Shown: in pieces, positions 1-5,700 of the stretch | How positions within the stretch are numbered: position 1 is the first letter of the stretch | How the letters are laid out: the number at the start of each line of letters is the position of its first letter | Assembly (NCBI GenBank): GCA_945957495.1 | Contig: CAMFLG010000225.1 | Span: 1 to 5,829 of the forward strand | Direction of reading: 5' to 3' | DNA: 5,829 nt | Source of the DNA: an uncultured Pseudorhodobacter sp. | GTDB taxonomy: Bacteria > Pseudomonadota > Alphaproteobacteria > Rhodobacterales > Rhodobacteraceae | The notes under the pieces: model-generated | The model's input: the letters and a program-made list of their open reading frames with translations, nothing else | Databases searched by the model: none | Told to the model about the DNA's origin: nothing | Translations under genes and position numbers: made by a program

Positions 1-208
1 CTGCCGGGTTGCCGATCTGCTGCCGCGCAAGGTCACGTCCGACCTGACCGCCCCGCGTTTCCATTTCAGCCTTGGCTGCTGGAAGCAGAAAATCATAGCC
101 CTGCGCCATGGTGTCGGCCAGAAAGCGAAAAGCGCCCCCGGTGTCGGGAGCGGCTTGGCGGAAGTTCGAGAGCGGCGCGCTGCGAACGATCTTCTTGATT
201 TCAGCCAC
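1..208 (-). CDS. Putative internal virion (DNA ejection) protein, N-terminal part, cut by the window edge
   Basis: An open frame of 69 codons starts at a GTG (208-206) and runs off the left edge. It begins VAEIKKIVRSAPLSNF and continues through a helical, Ala/Gln-rich stretch (DTMAQGYDFLLPAAKAEME) to ARQQIGNPA. The start is supported by AAGGGG (221-216) seven bases upstream. The TGA of the gp14-like gene lies one base before the GTG, so the two are probably translationally coupled. In podoviruses the gene after the gp14-like core protein usually encodes a large internal virion protein (T7 gp15 or gp16 position), often with a lytic transglycosylase domain. That role is inferred from position only: no catalytic motif lies in the visible part. 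The coding frame is clear; the function is not. Confidence 0.7.
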   Translation of the reverse strand, partial: MAEIKKIVRSAPLSNFRQAAPDTGGAFRFLADTMAQGYDFLLPAAKAEMETRGGQVGRDLARQQIGNPA

Positions 209-209
209 G

Positions 210-674
210 TCATTTCCCCTTGCGAAGTTGATATAGATCAAACAGCGAGGGACCGGCCTTTAGGATGCCAGACCCAAGAGCAAACGCACCTTGCCGCCCC
301 GCATTGCGCGCCTGCGTCTTGTAATCCGCCGCCGCCTGCATCTGATTGCCAAACTCGATCCGCCGTTCCCGCGACCGCACACCGCGCAGTTCGTCCGTGA
401 TGGCAGCCGTTCCGACGTTGGGCCGCTGTCCGTTGGCCGCAAAGGTCGTGCGGATCGTGGCAAGTTCGTCGTTTAGGCCTTGGCGTGCCGACACGTCAGT
501 CTGCATGGCCCGCGTGCGCCCGATGTAGGCGTTGATCTCTGCCGCCTGCTTTGCGCCCTGCGCAGCGCCGAAGTCGGCCAATCCTCCAGCGATAGCCGAA
601 CCTGCTGAAAGCGCGGTTGCCGCCGTGGTGGCTGCGGTGCCTGCCGCCAGCATTGGTGCGAGTGCTGCCATCAT
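210..674 (-). CDS. Virion core protein, T7 gp14-like (internal virion/ejection protein)
   Basis: The product has 154 residues. The N-terminus is Ala/Gly-rich and weakly hydrophobic (about residues 3-38), followed by a long predicted helical region (39-125). That region holds the core FAANGQRPNVGTAAITDELR (78-97) and then a charged RSRERRIEFGNQMQAAADY stretch. A Gly/Ala-rich hydrophobic tail (about 129-147) ends in a basic RKGK. The pattern 'AANG..P..GTA...L...' followed by an Arg/Glu helix and a Q/A-rich helix is typical of small podovirus internal proteins annotated as T7 gp14 family. These are packed in the capsid and ejected to help form the channel across the host envelope. The start ATG overlaps the TGA of the nozzle gene (ATGA, 674-671) and is preceded by AGGAA about nine bases upstream. 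A second ATG follows directly. Family assignment is from pattern memory, not a search. Confidence 0.78.
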   Translation of the reverse strand: MMAALAPMLAAGTAATTAATALSAGSAIAGGLADFGAAQGAKQAAEINAYIGRTRAMQTDVSARQGLNDELATIRTTFAANGQRPNVGTAAITDELRGVRSRERRIEFGNQMQAAADYKTQARNAGRQGAFALGSGILKAGPSLFDLYQLRKGK

Positions 675-2836
675 ATTTGGATTTCCTGAGTTATCGCCAG
701 AACCTCGAAAGGCCCCGGCTCTGTCTTGATGATTTCGATTTCAGGATGGTCGCGGCTACCCAGCACCATGAACTTCTGGCGATACGTCCGCAGGGGCGGC
801 GGCAGCGACAGATCATCGCCGGTCGTATAGCCGCCAAAGATCTTGGTTGACCGGTTGGCGCGCACCGAAAACCCGGCCGAGGCCAAAACCGAAACCGACC
901 CCCGGATCAAACGTGCCTTCAGCATTCCTGCGCGCGGCGACTGCACATATTCCACAGGCCACGGCTTGATCCGGCTTTCAAAGTTCAGCCCGGCGTAGGA
1001 CAGGGAGGGCATGTCATCCATTGCGGGGATTTCGCCGTCGTCCGACACAACCCGGGTGCCGCCGTAGTAGCCCCCGCCATAGACATGCACCGTCTCGCCT
1101 GCAAAGGGCGCCGCCAGATAGGCCGTCACAAGCAAGGCCTGGCCGTTCACATGCAGGGCCACACCGTTGACAGCCAGTTCCGCCGTGGTGTTGATTTTCA
1201 CGCTGCAATCCATCAAGGCATCATCTGACATGCGCTCCAGAAACCGACGGTCCACGCCGTCAATCTGCCGATCGACAATCGCCCAATAGCCACCAAAGAT
1301 CGGCGAAATTGACTTGAACTCGCCCTGCGTTGCCCACGGCACGAACCCGACGCTATCGGCGTTGAAGTCCGAAAACCACGACACCGCTGCCAGTGTCCCG
1401 TCGGCATTGACCACGAACATGTATTTTTCAGGCGTTTCCGAGAACTGCGATGGGCCGCACAGCTTGATCGGGCTTTTGATCAGGTGCGCGTGATAGGTGG
1501 AAATCGTTCGCACCGACCACTTGAGGTAAATGTTGCCATCCAGAAGGCACGCCGCAATGGACTGGCCCGACGCCTCGACAAAAACCACGCCATCATCCAC
1601 CGCCACGGGCTTGACCGGGCTGGAGGCGCGCTTGTCAAATTGCACGGCGTTGAAGTTGGCCGGGGTCAGGATGCCACCATCCCGCAGCGAAATGTAGTAA
1701 AGTCCCCGATCCGAGAACAGGAGCAGATCGCCCGCGTTGACGACGTGCAGGAATCGTGGAGCGTTGTCGCCGCACTGCCGGGTGATCGCATCATCATCAT
1801 CTGCGCCGACCTTGAAATCCTTGATCGTGCGCGCCGACGACATGCACACCAGATCCGGCACCAAGGGGAAATCCGTCAGGGTCAGCCTGCCAGCCGCCGA
1901 CGCCCCGGCCCGAGGATAGCCGCGAGTGGGCGACATGAGCGGTTCATCCCAGATGGGAGAGGCCAGCGGCAACAGCGCCGTCTTGCTGTTGACGGTAGTG
2001 GAAAACGACGGTCCAGAGATTTTTTCCGACACGTCGGGGCCGTCATAGAAGGCTGTCGTCACAACGTCGATTGTGCCCGACCCAATGGCGATGATCAGGC
2101 CCTGAAAGTCTGTGTCATTGCCGATCACTTCGTCGCCAATGCGAAAACCCGACACGCTGGGGCAGGCCAGCCGAAAACTGGGTGGCAGCGTGGAAATCAC
2201 ATTCCCCGAGACGACGGTGGGGCTGGTGTATCCGGTGATTTGAATCTCGCGCTGGCCGTAGCGGATGCGCTGGCCCACATAGGCGGGGGTGAAGAACGGC
2301 CCTGATGCTGTGACGGTGATAGACCCTGTGCGCGCCGACGGGCGCATGGTCAGATTGTCCACAAAGGACCAATACGGCTGGGCCTTTTCGCCGCCTGCCG
2401 CATCGTCAAACGCAAAGTCGTCCAGCGACCATGCCCCATCGTTATAGGTCAGGATCAGAAACCCGAACTCGCCGCCGATGATGGTGTCCTCGCGGAAGGG
2501 CTCAACCCATACCTCAGAGCCGCTTGTCCACGGAACCGATGCCTCCAAATGGATGGACCGCCCGTCGGCGTCGATCACCTCAAGGGAATCGTCGTTGATC
2601 ATAAGGCCGAACACCGCACCGCTTTCCGGCCGCATTTCCGTCAGATCGTAAGCTGCACCAAGCGTCCGTTCCCAGAACGATCCCGGCCGTGCCAGAAGCG
2701 TTCGTGTTGCCGTGACGCGCACGTTGGACGCCCCGCGACTGGACTGCTGGCGCAATTCCAGATCATCGCCCTCAAGGAACCCTTCGCGCGTCTCCCCAAG
2801 CACAAAGCTGCGCTGCGTGATCGCCTGCTTACCCAC
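671..2836 (-). CDS. Tail nozzle protein, T7 gp12-like (tail tubular protein B type)
   Basis: This large protein (721 residues from the GTG) has the landmarks of the podovirus tubular-B/nozzle family: an N-terminal 'QRSFVLGETREGFLEG' segment, an ARPGSFWER motif near residue 49, a beta-rich FFTPAYVGQRIRYGQREI segment near 181-198 (of the kind often labelled E1 FCCH-like), repeated beta-propeller-like strands such as AGDLLLFSDRGLYYIS, and the diagnostic VDRQIDGVDRRFLERM near 521-536. The C-terminus ends normally with beta strands. Length is close to T7 gp12 (about 790 residues). It would form the distal nozzle below the adaptor and bind tail fibres. Start choice: an in-frame TTG at 2857 gives seven more residues but has no ribosome site, whereas the GTG at 2836 has CGAGG seven bases upstream and fits the family's usual MGK-like beginning. 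The gene overlaps the adaptor gene by eight bases and the gp14-like gene by four. Confidence 0.87.
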   Translation of the reverse strand: MGKQAITQRSFVLGETREGFLEGDDLELRQQSSRGASNVRVTATRTLLARPGSFWERTLGAAYDLTEMRPESGAVFGLMINDDSLEVIDADGRSIHLEASVPWTSGSEVWVEPFREDTIIGGEFGFLILTYNDGAWSLDDFAFDDAAGGEKAQPYWSFVDNLTMRPSARTGSITVTASGPFFTPAYVGQRIRYGQREIQITGYTSPTVVSGNVISTLPPSFRLACPSVSGFRIGDEVIGNDTDFQGLIIAIGSGTIDVVTTAFYDGPDVSEKISGPSFSTTVNSKTALLPLASPIWDEPLMSPTRGYPRAGASAAGRLTLTDFPLVPDLVCMSSARTIKDFKVGADDDDAITRQCGDNAPRFLHVVNAGDLLLFSDRGLYYISLRDGGILTPANFNAVQFDKRASSPVKPVAVDDGVVFVEASGQSIAACLLDGNIYLKWSVRTISTYHAHLIKSPIKLCGPSQFSETPEKYMFVVNADGTLAAVSWFSDFNADSVGFVPWATQGEFKSISPIFGGYWAIVDRQIDGVDRRFLERMSDDALMDCSVKINTTAELAVNGVALHVNGQALLVTAYLAAPFAGETVHVYGGGYYGGTRVVSDDGEIPAMDDMPSLSYAGLNFESRIKPWPVEYVQSPRAGMLKARLIRGSVSVLASAGFSVRANRSTKIFGGYTTGDDLSLPPPLRTYRQKFMVLGSRDHPEIEIIKTEPGPFEVLAITQEIQI

Positions 2837-3422
2837 GATTGAACCTCGCGCGCGCAAACCGGCTGCGGCGATAGGGCTCTGTGGCAGATCGGGATTTGGA
2901 AGCCTTGGTGCGGGCGCGCTGGAAGTAGATTTCCGCCTGCTGCTCCATCGACAGAGCCGTCTGGTGCTCTTCCTTGCAGCGCAGAAGCACCGCCTCCAGC
3001 TTCATCTGGACGCCGCGGGCAAAGTTGGCCGACCACAGAGAGGTGTCTGCCGTCTCGACGTATTCGATGAAAATCCCGTCGTCCTTGGTCACATAGACCT
3101 TGGACCCGTCCTGCACCCAATCCAAATCGGTGCGTACCCCGTCATCGTCTTGCGCCCAGACCCGGCGCACATGCAGCGCAGCCAGCGGCACAATATAGGC
3201 GTCCACAAAGCCGAATTTCCCATCCGACCGGGAGGTCAGTTCAATCTGAATCTTGGTGAAATTGTAGAGGCCATCCTCCAGTTCTGCTTCGACAATGGTT
3301 GGCCAGTTCCGCGAAAGTAGCCTCCACTCGTCAGAACCGTCCTCTTCGGACAGCATTTCATCGAAGCCCTGCGTGATCAGGGCCGCGTTCATCAGTTCCA
3401 GCATGGAAAATTGTGTGCTCAT
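2829..3422 (-). CDS. Tail adaptor protein, T7 gp11-like (tail tubular protein A type)
   Basis: The product has 197 residues and resembles podovirus head-tail adaptors. It has an N-terminal helix pair (MLELMNAALITQGFDEML), a conserved Trp region 'WRLLSRNWPTIVEAELEDGLYNF' (33-55), then a beta segment FGFVDAYIVPLAALHVRRVW (70-89). A 'GIFIEYVE' strand (116-123) follows, and then a long C-terminal helix (about 130-165) with an Arg-rich tail (PYRRSRFARARFNRG). Such proteins form a ring under the portal and join it to the nozzle; the nozzle gene follows directly, which supports the call. The ATG at 3422 is the first possible start after an in-frame TAG and has no normal Shine-Dalgarno. Instead a hairpin ends one base before it (see 3424-3456). 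Internal Met codons at 7 and 11 lack good sites too. The 3' end overlaps the nozzle gene. Confidence 0.82.
   Translation of the reverse strand: MSTQFSMLELMNAALITQGFDEMLSEEDGSDEWRLLSRNWPTIVEAELEDGLYNFTKIQIELTSRSDGKFGFVDAYIVPLAALHVRRVWAQDDDGVRTDLDWVQDGSKVYVTKDDGIFIEYVETADTSLWSANFARGVQMKLEAVLLRCKEEHQTALSMEQQAEIYFQRARTKASKSRSATEPYRRSRFARARFNRG
2844..2848 (-). promoter_or_regulatory. Ribosome binding site deciding the nozzle gene start
   Basis: CGAGG on the minus strand lies seven bases before GTG (2836-2834) and inside the end of the adaptor gene. It favours the GTG over the upstream TTG (2857), which has no purine-rich site at a usable distance. The match to the anti-Shine-Dalgarno is short, so the call is moderate. 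Confidence 0.5.
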
Positions 3423-3423
3423 G

Positions 3424-3456
3424 GGCGGCAGACTGCCTACGAGGTCAGTCTCCGCC
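3424..3456 (-). promoter_or_regulatory. Bulged RNA hairpin abutting the adaptor start codon
   Basis: On the minus strand the arm GGCGG-AGACTG-CCT pairs with AGG-CAGTCT-CCGCC around a CGT loop. That is 14 pairs with one single-base bulge on each arm. The 3' arm ends one base before the adaptor ATG. No T-run follows, so it does not look like an intrinsic terminator. The adaptor lacks an ordinary Shine-Dalgarno, and the only purine-rich piece (GGCGGAG) is in the 5' arm of the hairpin. It may lower adaptor translation, act as an RNA processing site, or protect the upstream messages. Pairing is seen; role is inference. Confidence 0.55.
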
Positions 3457-3469
3457 TATGCACATTGGA

Positions 3470-3733
3470 TCAATACCAGGCGGTGATGCCCGTTGCCGTG
3501 GTGCCGGTAGCCATGATTGCCGTGGCAAAGAGGTCGTAAGTGCCGACCGGAAGTGTGTCGGTGATCTGGGCTTGGCCCTGCACGTCCTTCCACGCGACGA
3601 CGCCCGCCACGTTGATGGTAATCTTGCGGATCTTCGCGCCGTTGGCAAAGACCGTATCGCTTGGCGTGACCGCAAAGCTTCCAAGGGCGCCGATGGTGGC
3701 CATGGGATCGAAGATCGGATTGTCGTATTTCAT
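3470..3733 (-). CDS. Spike base protein, RCAP_Rcc01079-like
   Basis: This is a small, beta-rich protein of 87 residues. It contains GSFAVTPSDT (18-27), a central set of short strands (KIRKITINVAGVVAW), the turn TLPVGTYDLFA (60-70), and the C-terminus MATGTTATGITAWY (74-87). The 'FAVTPSD ... ATGTTAT.I.A.Y' pattern is what I recall for the family named after R. capsulatus Rcc01079, the base of the head spike on the RcGTA capsid. The spike fibre attaches to that base and binds host capsule. Here the gene sits between the capsid genes and the tail adaptor, which fits a head-surface or vertex protein. The start ATG has AGGA eight bases upstream (GGCAGGAACTC). A stable hairpin lies 77 bases before the start. 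No fibre partner like Rcc01080 is visible in this window. Family call is from motif memory. Confidence 0.72.
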   Translation of the reverse strand: MKYDNPIFDPMATIGALGSFAVTPSDTVFANGAKIRKITINVAGVVAWKDVQGQAQITDTLPVGTYDLFATAIMATGTTATGITAWY

Positions 3734-3810
3734 TTTTGAGTTCCTGCCTTGGATCGCGTTGCAGCAAAAATCTGGCGACGACGGCTTTTTGCATATGCAC
3801 CAATGCGAAA

Positions 3811-3834
3811 GGGGGCGAGGTTTCCCCCGCCCCC
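3811..3834 (-). terminator. Terminator- or attenuator-like hairpin with GAAA tetraloop
   Basis: On the minus strand GGGGGCGGGG pairs with CCTCGCCCCC over ten positions (nine Watson-Crick, one G-U) around a GAAA loop, a GNRA tetraloop. It begins 24 bases after the stop of the 105-residue gene and is followed by only TTT and then CGC, so the U-tract is weak. It probably causes partial termination or blocks 3' exonuclease decay of the capsid message, which would make capsid and cement transcripts more abundant than tail transcripts. Read on the plus strand it has no T-run, so the minus-strand reading is favoured. Confidence 0.6.
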
Positions 3835-3858
3835 AATCAGGACACCGCCATGTCTGGC

Positions 3859-4176
3859 TTACGGTGCCAAGGCTTTTCCTGCCTTCTTCAGCTTGGCTGC
3901 ATCCTCTTTCGAGGCGGGGCGCATCCAGTTGACCGAGTAGGCCGAAATGTTGACCGTTGCCTTGGTGCCGACGGCGACGATACCGGCGGCGCTCAGGGTG
4001 CCCGGCGCGTAGGTCACGACGTTGACCGTCTGATCCGATTCCGGCACTTCCGGCGCCACGGGAATGATCGGCACGTCTTTGACGACAGCCCCGCCGATGA
4101 CCTTTGGCGTTGCGTCCACCATGCCGGGGGGCAGGTCTTCGTCTGGCGCGGTCACAGCGGTTTTTTGATCAGCCAT
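3859..4176 (-). CDS. Hypothetical phage protein between cement and spike-base genes
   Basis: I do not recognise the family. The product has 105 residues. The N-terminus is polar and acidic (MADQKTAVTAPDEDLPPGM). A Val/Pro-rich, probably extended stretch follows (VVKDVPIIPVAPEVPES, about 32-48), then a beta-like segment (VNVVTYAPGTLSAAGIVAV, about 51-69). The end is SVNWMRPASKEDAAKLKKAG, whose last part looks like a basic amphipathic helix. There is no signal peptide or membrane segment. The ATG lies two bases after the stop of the cement gene, with GGTGGAG inside that gene's end at about eight bases, so translation is likely coupled to the cement protein. The position suggests a minor head or capsid-surface protein. 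That is inference from context. Confidence 0.75.
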   Translation of the reverse strand: MADQKTAVTAPDEDLPPGMVDATPKVIGGAVVKDVPIIPVAPEVPESDQTVNVVTYAPGTLSAAGIVAVGTKATVNISAYSVNWMRPASKEDAAKLKKAGKALAP

Positions 4177-4178
4177 GC

Positions 4179-4598
4179 TTATTGCTCCACCGCCAGAGCA
4201 GCCGTGACCTTGCCAGCGGTCGCGTTGGAGCCGCCGATGGTGTAGCGCATACCGAGATATTTCAGCATGGTGCCATCCGGGACAATCCGCACCGGCAGCT
4301 TATAGCCTGCCACCAGCGTTGCGATCGGCACGGCGCCCGAGGTCCAGTGAACCGTCGCCGAGGTCAGGCCCGCAGCAGCGGAACTTTCCAGAGAGAAGGT
4401 TACAGAGGTGGCGGTGGCAAAGGCTTCCGTCACCTGGATCAGGAACGGAAGTTCATTGCCTGCGCCGAGGTTGCGAGCGATGGCCGCCGCTTCGCCGGGA
4501 ATAATGCCGTTGTCGGGCCAAGCAATCACGTTCGTGGAGATTGCCGTAGCCGTGACGGCTTGGTTCTCGGAGAACAGGGTAGTGAGATCGAGGATCAT
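4179..4598 (-). CDS. Bbp16-type capsid cement protein
   Basis: The product has 139 residues and matches in length and pattern the cement protein of Bordetella phage BPP-1 (Bbp16). It starts MILDLTTLFSENQAVTATA, has STNVIAW (21-27), the strand PFLIQVTEAF (51-60), SGAVPIATLVAGYKLPVRIV (87-106), YLGMRYTIGG (114-123), and ends TAGKVTAALAVEQ. In BPP-1 this beta-sandwich protein binds the outside of the HK97-fold shell and stabilises it against internal DNA pressure. The capsid gene directly upstream, also of BPP-1/epsilon15 type, supports the assignment. The start ATG has TAAGGAGGG nine bases upstream, a near-perfect site as expected for a protein made in high copy. The 105-residue gene follows after two bases. 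Confidence 0.88.
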   Translation of the reverse strand: MILDLTTLFSENQAVTATAISTNVIAWPDNGIIPGEAAAIARNLGAGNELPFLIQVTEAFATATSVTFSLESSAAAGLTSATVHWTSGAVPIATLVAGYKLPVRIVPDGTMLKYLGMRYTIGGSNATAGKVTAALAVEQ

Positions 4599-4605
4599 GT
4601 TAAGA

Positions 4606-4620
4606 CGCCCTCCTTAGGCG
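4606..4620 (-). promoter_or_regulatory. Strong ribosome site of the cement gene within a small hairpin
   Basis: The minus strand reads CGCC-TAAGGAG-GGCG, an all-GC stem of four pairs that presents the Shine-Dalgarno core in its loop, nine bases before the cement ATG. The ribosome site itself is clear. The stem is short and could form by chance, so a regulatory effect is uncertain. Confidence 0.45.
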
Positions 4621-4650
4621 CGTGCATGAGGGGTTTCAGGCCGCTATGAC

Positions 4651-5688
4651 CTAGACGACCCGGCTCTCCGTGTTCAGCAGGGCTTCGGTTTCCCGGATCG
4701 GGATGCCGCGGTAGGTCAGCACCTCTTTGCCTTCGATTTCCTGCACCCGCAGTTGCAGCTTGGCGTTGGCAGCGGTGCCGCCGCCCATGCCCAGAGCGTC
4801 CAGCGCTTCGAGGATGGTGCGGTTGCAGTAGATCACCGTGCGGCCCGGCATGGTGTCATTGGTCACGGAGACGTTCTTGTTCCGCAGACCCTGCACGCGG
4901 TAGTAGGCTTGGCGCATGAACTTGTAGAGGTCCACGCTGCCCGCGATCACGTCGGACACGTCCACGTTGGCCACGCGCGACACGCGGCGGTAGTCGCCAA
5001 GAGCAAAGCCGCAATGGGCGCTGATCTTTTCCTCTTGGACGTAGTAGGGGTTCGACGCAGCGTCCAGAACGCGCTGGCGGCCCATGTCCTCTTGCTGGAT
5101 CCCGCCCGTAGTCCCCTGCGGATAGATGCAGTTCAGGCCCGAGCCGCCCCAAGTGACGAACCAGATCGAGGCGTTGTCGGAGCCGGAGCCACCCGCGTCG
5201 ATGATCTGGTTGCCAGCGCCCGAGGTTGCCAAAGTGCCAAAGCGCGGCGCCAGGCCTTTGGGCAGGCGGGCATTGGTGGCCGGGTTGTGGTAGAACAGCG
5301 CCGTCACCAGTTCCTGCGACATGCTTTCAATATCGGCTTCGCTTTCCTGCGCGCGGACAGCGTTGGCATTGGCCCCGGCCAGCTTCAGCACACGTTCATC
5401 GACCGAGATCAGCTTTTCAGCAAAGCCGGTCGTTTCCGTGACCTGTTGGGTCGGGGTCTTGCCCTGCACGATACCCTCGTACAGCGCCCCCCAGCCTACC
5501 GGTGCCAGTCCGGTACGGGTGGTGTAGATGTGCTTGGTGCCGTCGTTGCACTCCATCATCGTGAAGTCGGTGAAAATGTCCTGCGCGGTGCCGTTCATCA
5601 TTTCCATGATTTGGGCGATGTTGCCCTTGCCGTCGGTGCGCTTGTAAACGTCAGCGAGGGTAAGGAACTTTTGGGTCAGAGTAGCCAT
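4651..5688 (-). CDS. Major capsid protein, GP7/Bbp17 type (HK97-like fold)
   Basis: The product has 345 residues, close to the capsid proteins of epsilon15 (gp7) and BPP-1 (Bbp17). Typical segments are an N-terminal helix MATLTQKFLTLADVYKR, RTGLAPVGWGALYEGI (58-73), ASIWFVTWGGSGLNCIYPQG (173-192), an EDMGRQRVLDA stretch (200-210), GDYRRVSRVANVDVSD (231-246), and the C-terminal TYRGIPIRETEALLNTE (325-341). 'SIW.V.WG...C.YP.G' followed by the 'DYR...R.AN.D' strand is diagnostic of this family in my experience. It assembles the icosahedral shell. No N-terminal delta-domain or protease-cleavage region is apparent, as in BPP-1-like capsids, so a separate scaffold would be expected upstream. The start is firm: TAAGGAGG four bases before the ATG. 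The cement gene follows after 52 bases. Confidence 0.95.
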   Translation of the reverse strand: MATLTQKFLTLADVYKRTDGKGNIAQIMEMMNGTAQDIFTDFTMMECNDGTKHIYTTRTGLAPVGWGALYEGIVQGKTPTQQVTETTGFAEKLISVDERVLKLAGANANAVRAQESEADIESMSQELVTALFYHNPATNARLPKGLAPRFGTLATSGAGNQIIDAGGSGSDNASIWFVTWGGSGLNCIYPQGTTGGIQQEDMGRQRVLDAASNPYYVQEEKISAHCGFALGDYRRVSRVANVDVSDVIAGSVDLYKFMRQAYYRVQGLRNKNVSVTNDTMPGRTVIYCNRTILEALDALGMGGGTAANAKLQLRVQEIEGKEVLTYRGIPIRETEALLNTESRVV

Positions 5689-5692
5689 GATG

Positions 5693-5700
5693 CCTCCTTA
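5693..5700 (-). promoter_or_regulatory. Consensus ribosome binding site of the capsid gene, overlapping the upstream stop codon
   Basis: The minus strand reads TAAGGAGG followed by CATC and the capsid ATG. The TAA is also the in-frame stop of the preceding gene (5700-5698), so a ribosome ending there sits on the capsid ribosome site. This fixes the capsid start and suggests coupling or efficient re-initiation for the most abundant virion protein. Confidence 0.8.

Noticed and set aside
1..213. ATG at 213 (ATGA overlap with the gp14-like stop) as start of the left-edge gene
   Set aside because: That frame reads MTWLKSRRSFAARRSR and is Arg/Trp-rich like a shadow. The GTG at 208 gives a normal acidic/helical sequence and sits at better spacing from AAGGGG.
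1484..2305. Plus-strand ORF of 273 codons opposite the nozzle gene
   Set aside because: It starts at a GTG without a ribosome site, is rich in Arg and His as antisense frames of GC-rich genes are, and lies wholly inside a well-supported gene on the other strand.
2712..3320. Plus-strand ORF of 202 codons opposite the nozzle/adaptor junction
   Set aside because: It crosses two supported genes on the opposite strand, has atypical composition and no recognisable motif or ribosome site.
3790..3799. Ten-base perfect palindrome TGCATATGCA between the hairpin and the spike-base gene
   Set aside because: A single copy of this length can occur by chance, with no promoter-like elements beside it and no second copy noticed.
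3734..3810. Possible promoter for the spike-base and tail genes
   Set aside because: A TTGGTG box is present but no -10-like hexamer lies at a suitable distance; no other convincing pair was found.
3456..3836. Minus-strand ORF of 126 codons overlapping the spike-base gene in another frame
   Set aside because: Its Arg/His/Gly-rich composition is that of an out-of-frame shadow, it covers the hairpin region, and the spike-base frame has both family motifs and a ribosome site.
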